Position numbers and translations under genes: made by a program
The notes under the pieces: model-generated
The model's input: only the letters and a program-made list of their open reading frames with translations
What the model was told of the DNA's origin: nothing
Database searches by the model: none
Shown: one piece after another, positions 61,388-64,000 of the stretch
Layout of the letters: every line of letters starts with the position of its first letter
Position numbering within the stretch: the first letter of the stretch is position 1
NCBI GenBank assembly: GCA_000469685.2
Contig: LS997563.1
Span: forward strand, 41,580,468 to 41,644,467
Direction: 5' to 3'
Length of the DNA: 64,000 nucleotides
Source: Haemonchus contortus
Lineage: Eukaryota > Nematoda > Chromadorea > Rhabditida > Trichostrongylidae

Positions 61388-61485
61388 GTTGGCGATTTGT
61401 TGGCAAAACTTTGGTCTCGGACGGGACTTGAACCTTTTTTGTCTTTCTGGTACCGTGCTCTTTATCCCTTACACTACCGAGATTA
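61388..61485 (-). other. tRNA-like relic
   Basis: The reverse complement begins CTCGGTAGTGTAAGGG and later has GGTTCAAGTCCCGTCCGAG. The ends CTCGG and CCGAG can pair as an acceptor stem and the B box is good, but the T stem does not pair properly and the anticodon arm is unclear. It is a tRNA pseudogene or the head of a second SINE family. Confidence 0.5.
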
Positions 61486-61489
61486 ATTT

Positions 61490-62785
61490 GATTCAATCGA
61501 TTTTATCCACCAGTTTTTTTTTTGATTATAATGGTTCCCTCACCTGTTTCCACTTGCCGTCATTCCCCAAAAGCTGCTTCTCAGTTATCGATCGAAAGGA
61601 TAATCGATTTAGCATCGTATCGAAAAGAGTTTTATAATGGCAATGAGAGGGTAGTTATTTGAATAATGAGCTAGCCTAGCCAATCATCTTTGCCCTTGAA
61701 CTTATTTTCTGAGCCTATTTATACGTGGTCTTGTTATTGGCTACCATTAGTTACTATTCATCATCTGCAAAAATTACTGATTGTTATTTTAAAATTATTA
61801 CCAATTATTTTCTGCTACTGCCATTTCTAATCTTGCTTCAACAATCGGATCAGGCTCTTCATAGTTGGCTGAGGTGCTAGGCTTAATTCTGTTTGTATTT
61901 CCTGTGTTTTGTATTTGTATGTGCATACTTACTATTTTGATTTTTGATTGGTGTTCTTTCTATTTTTTCCATTTATGATATTAATTAGGAGGTAATGCCT
62001 TTGATTTTGAGTGTATGAGCTGGAATAAGCCGTGCGTCCGCAATTCGTGTGCATTTGAAAGGCCTAGCTGTCCAATACAATGTATAGAAATAGTTGCACG
62101 TAGAAGTAATCTCAGTAATTAGCTTCGGGACATTTCTTTTTGATCACTCCCATTCAATACTCTTTTTCTTTCCTTCAGTAATAGTACCTTAATATCCTTC
62201 AGCCTTATGCAATTTTTCTTACCGTTTCCTCCATTTTGATGGTATCTGTCCCGATTTTTCATCGTTTTGAAGTATCAAATTTTGATCGAACGAGTTTATG
62301 GGACAGTGATTCCTGGAACCGATTTGAAACGGTGATAAATCTCAAGGAATCGAAAGGTGTGCCCATCAGGAACTTGCTTTTGAACTTGTAGAAAGCCTTT
62401 GGAAGAAGTATCAATGGCGTATTGCTGAAAACATCCACTTCCGAGTCAGCAGCTTTTATGAAACCGGTTGGAAAATTTCCGATGAAGATGGCATTTCTTG
62501 TTCTTTGATTTACAACTATAGTTTATCGGGGATCTCTACTAGGGAGAAAGGAACGTCCTTGGTTTGATTTTAGCGTGACTGTGACCGACATGGGGCTTTG
62601 GTTCTGATACACTTACCTGTCAGTATGGATTTATTCACAAGCTTCACATTGTATCTTTTCATCGCATAAATCTCAAAGAACCAGATCGGCTGGTAGCTGA
62701 AAAATATCACGGAAACATTGGATTATTGACAACTTCAAATGGGAAGAATTGGGGTTCTCTTTGGGCAGAACCCATGAGGGGAGGG
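61490..62785. other. Intergenic, no gene recognised
   Basis: No exon or repeat recognised beyond AT-rich low complexity. Confidence 0.45.
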
Positions 62786-62789
62786 GGGG

Positions 62790-63014
62790 TTATTCTTGGG
62801 TATAATCTAGTCGTATGGGCCACATCAATTTGGAGTAACTTTCTCTAGAGGGATGGCAGTGGTGAAGGAGGCGTTGGACCCTGCTCTGAGAAGCTGAGAT
62901 TGCCTCAGTCGATTCATTTCGTAAGGAACATATAGCCCAATGCCAGAGCTGTATTATAGGATAAAATCTTTGAAGTCGAAGGTAATCCGGCTTTGAGAAC
63001 CGCTGTGTATTCAC
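62790..63014 (-). CDS. Coding-like segment, unidentified
   Basis: A minus-strand frame ending in TAA at 62790 follows a 3' splice-like TTTTTAGCCAG. It encodes QRFSKPDYLRLQRFYPII, then LLHHCHPSRESYSKLMWP. Composition looks coding. The first codon is GTG, so this would be an internal or terminal exon, or a transposon remnant. The family is unknown. Confidence 0.27.
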   Translation of the reverse strand: MNTQRFSKPDYLRLQRFYPIIQLWHWAICSLRNESTEAISASQSRVQRLLHHCHPSRESYSKLMWPIRLDYTQE

Positions 63015-63102
63015 AACTGGCTAAAAATACGATTCTGAGCTCAGGCAGGATGCATGGCGCATCCAAAAGTGGAATTCCAAGGCAACGGCTTCTATGAGGT
63101 TT

Positions 63103-63357
63103 TCAGTTTTTATTTTCACTGAGGATTTGGGTGAATATAGAGTTGAGCTGAAGGATTACAGGACCACGTAAAGAGTTGGTTCCACCAAATTCGGCAGTGA
63201 CCGATGGAATCCCTTGGTTGAGGCTAGGCCCCTGCAATGATGTGAGGAAGAACCGGACGTGAATGTTCAAGAGGCTCCGCAACTTTCCATGTCGCTCGTC
63301 TTTGGCATTTACAACAACCTCATTCACACCCAATTGAAAACGAGTTATACGCCCCAT
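63103..63357 (-). CDS. Small open frame of 84 codons, unidentified
   Basis: From an ATG at 63357 the frame reads MGRITRFQLGVNEVVVNAKD, then LLNIHVRFFLTSLQG and VTAEFGGTNSLRGPVILQLN, with a TGA stop. No stop occurs within and the composition is protein-like. It lies next to the coding-like segment at 62790-63014, and both could be parts of one repeat-derived gene. No family is recognised. Confidence 0.33.
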   Translation of the reverse strand: MGRITRFQLGVNEVVVNAKDERHGKLRSLLNIHVRFFLTSLQGPSLNQGIPSVTAEFGGTNSLRGPVILQLNSIFTQILSENKN

Positions 63358-63595
63358 CGTAAGGCTATTGAATACTTTTTATAGAGTATCATTGCGAAAG
63401 GTAATAACTGGTATTTGTGGTGGTACTGATTCGCTTTTGAGACTTCTTTCGATACCTTTTGACAACTTGACCAATTCATGGGTTTTTGAAGGATTTCACT
63501 GCCATGGTTTGGGCGATTATTCTAGGAATCGACAGATTGATCGAGTCAACTGTAACTTGAAATGTACGGATTGGCCCGGAGTTTTCTCGATTCTC

Positions 63596-63832
63596 AGTAT
63601 GCGCCCTGCATTCGATTTCCATTCAGTATCGATAAAAGTGCCGACTTGTACATCGGTGGACCATCGCAATGACTTGCGGTCGGCGCTTTTATCCTCCCAA
63701 ACGAATCTGGTACCAAGTACCGGTTTCAGAGCAATGGAAGGTGCTGTTGGCCCAGGCGGGTATCGATCCAGGATATGAATCGGTGAGCGTGCGTGGGTGA
63801 TAGGGAGCCACTTGACACTACACGACCTCCAC
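63596..63832 (-). mobile_element. tRNA-derived SINE copy
   Basis: The reverse complement has the head GGAGGTCGTGTAGTGTCAAG, a decayed B box, the body with CCGCAAGTCATTGCGATGG, and the 3' block GAATGGAAATCGAATGCAGG. The plus-strand open frame 63368-63778 runs through it and is not a gene. Confidence 0.75.
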
Positions 63833-64000
63833 CCATAAAGTGAATGGATCGAATTGATTGAATTTTAGCTACCTATTTTTATTTCGTCGATTTTTTCTCG
63901 ATAATGAGTGATAATGCTCAGTGATAGTAATGATTTTACTATGATTTCTGCAGTTTTACACTATACTTTACGGCACCAGCTGAGTGGAATCCCTTTGTTC

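Noticed and set aside
61388..61485. Functional tRNA gene
   Set aside because: The T stem does not pair and no credible anticodon arm is visible, so it is listed only as a relic.

Overview
The window looks like a nematode chromosome. The introns are often short (as little as 43 and 65 bases), the 3' splice sites are mostly TTTCAG- or TTTTAG-like, the DNA is AT-rich, and a tRNA-derived SINE family is scattered through it. A strongylid or related rhabditid is likely, but this is inferred from style and not from a marker gene. Most real genes here are split into small exons, so they were found by joining exon phase, splice sites and protein family and not from long open frames.

Region by region. 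From 1 to 9 kb there are scattered coding-like segments. They include a two-exon plus-strand fragment (3253-3700), a five-exon minus-strand gene resembling R3H domain-containing protein 4 (4156-5514), and two orphan terminal exons (6386-6498, 6667-6769). From 9.9 to 15.9 kb there is a compact plus-strand cluster: a possible small membrane-protein gene (9961-10799), a complete spermidine synthase gene (10825-14930), and a five-exon gene for a short single-pass membrane protein (15235-15901). The spermidine synthase gene carries two homologous, phase-matched versions of its seventh exon, which look mutually exclusive. From 16 to 40 kb is mainly non-coding DNA with SINE copies, one long perfect-type hairpin, short tandem repeats and a few isolated exon-like segments (a Cys/His-rich exon at 28649-28828, a frameshifted small gene at 36339-36619).

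The main feature is at 40481-56664: a 16-kb array of Penelope-like retroelements. Each full unit is 3001 bp and encodes an 888-residue reverse transcriptase fused to a GIY-YIG endonuclease. Two intact units and one rearranged unit point left; two intact units point right. The two halves meet head to head at a 5-base microhomology, so the array is a giant inverted repeat. Every unit boundary carries a hammerhead-ribozyme-like motif. The whole array is flanked by one 12-bp direct repeat, which suggests that the concatemer entered as a single insertion and split a host sequence.

From 56.7 to 64 kb the host DNA resumes with a small LisH-like exon, more SINE copies, a tRNA-like relic and two minus-strand coding-like segments near 62.8-63.4 kb.
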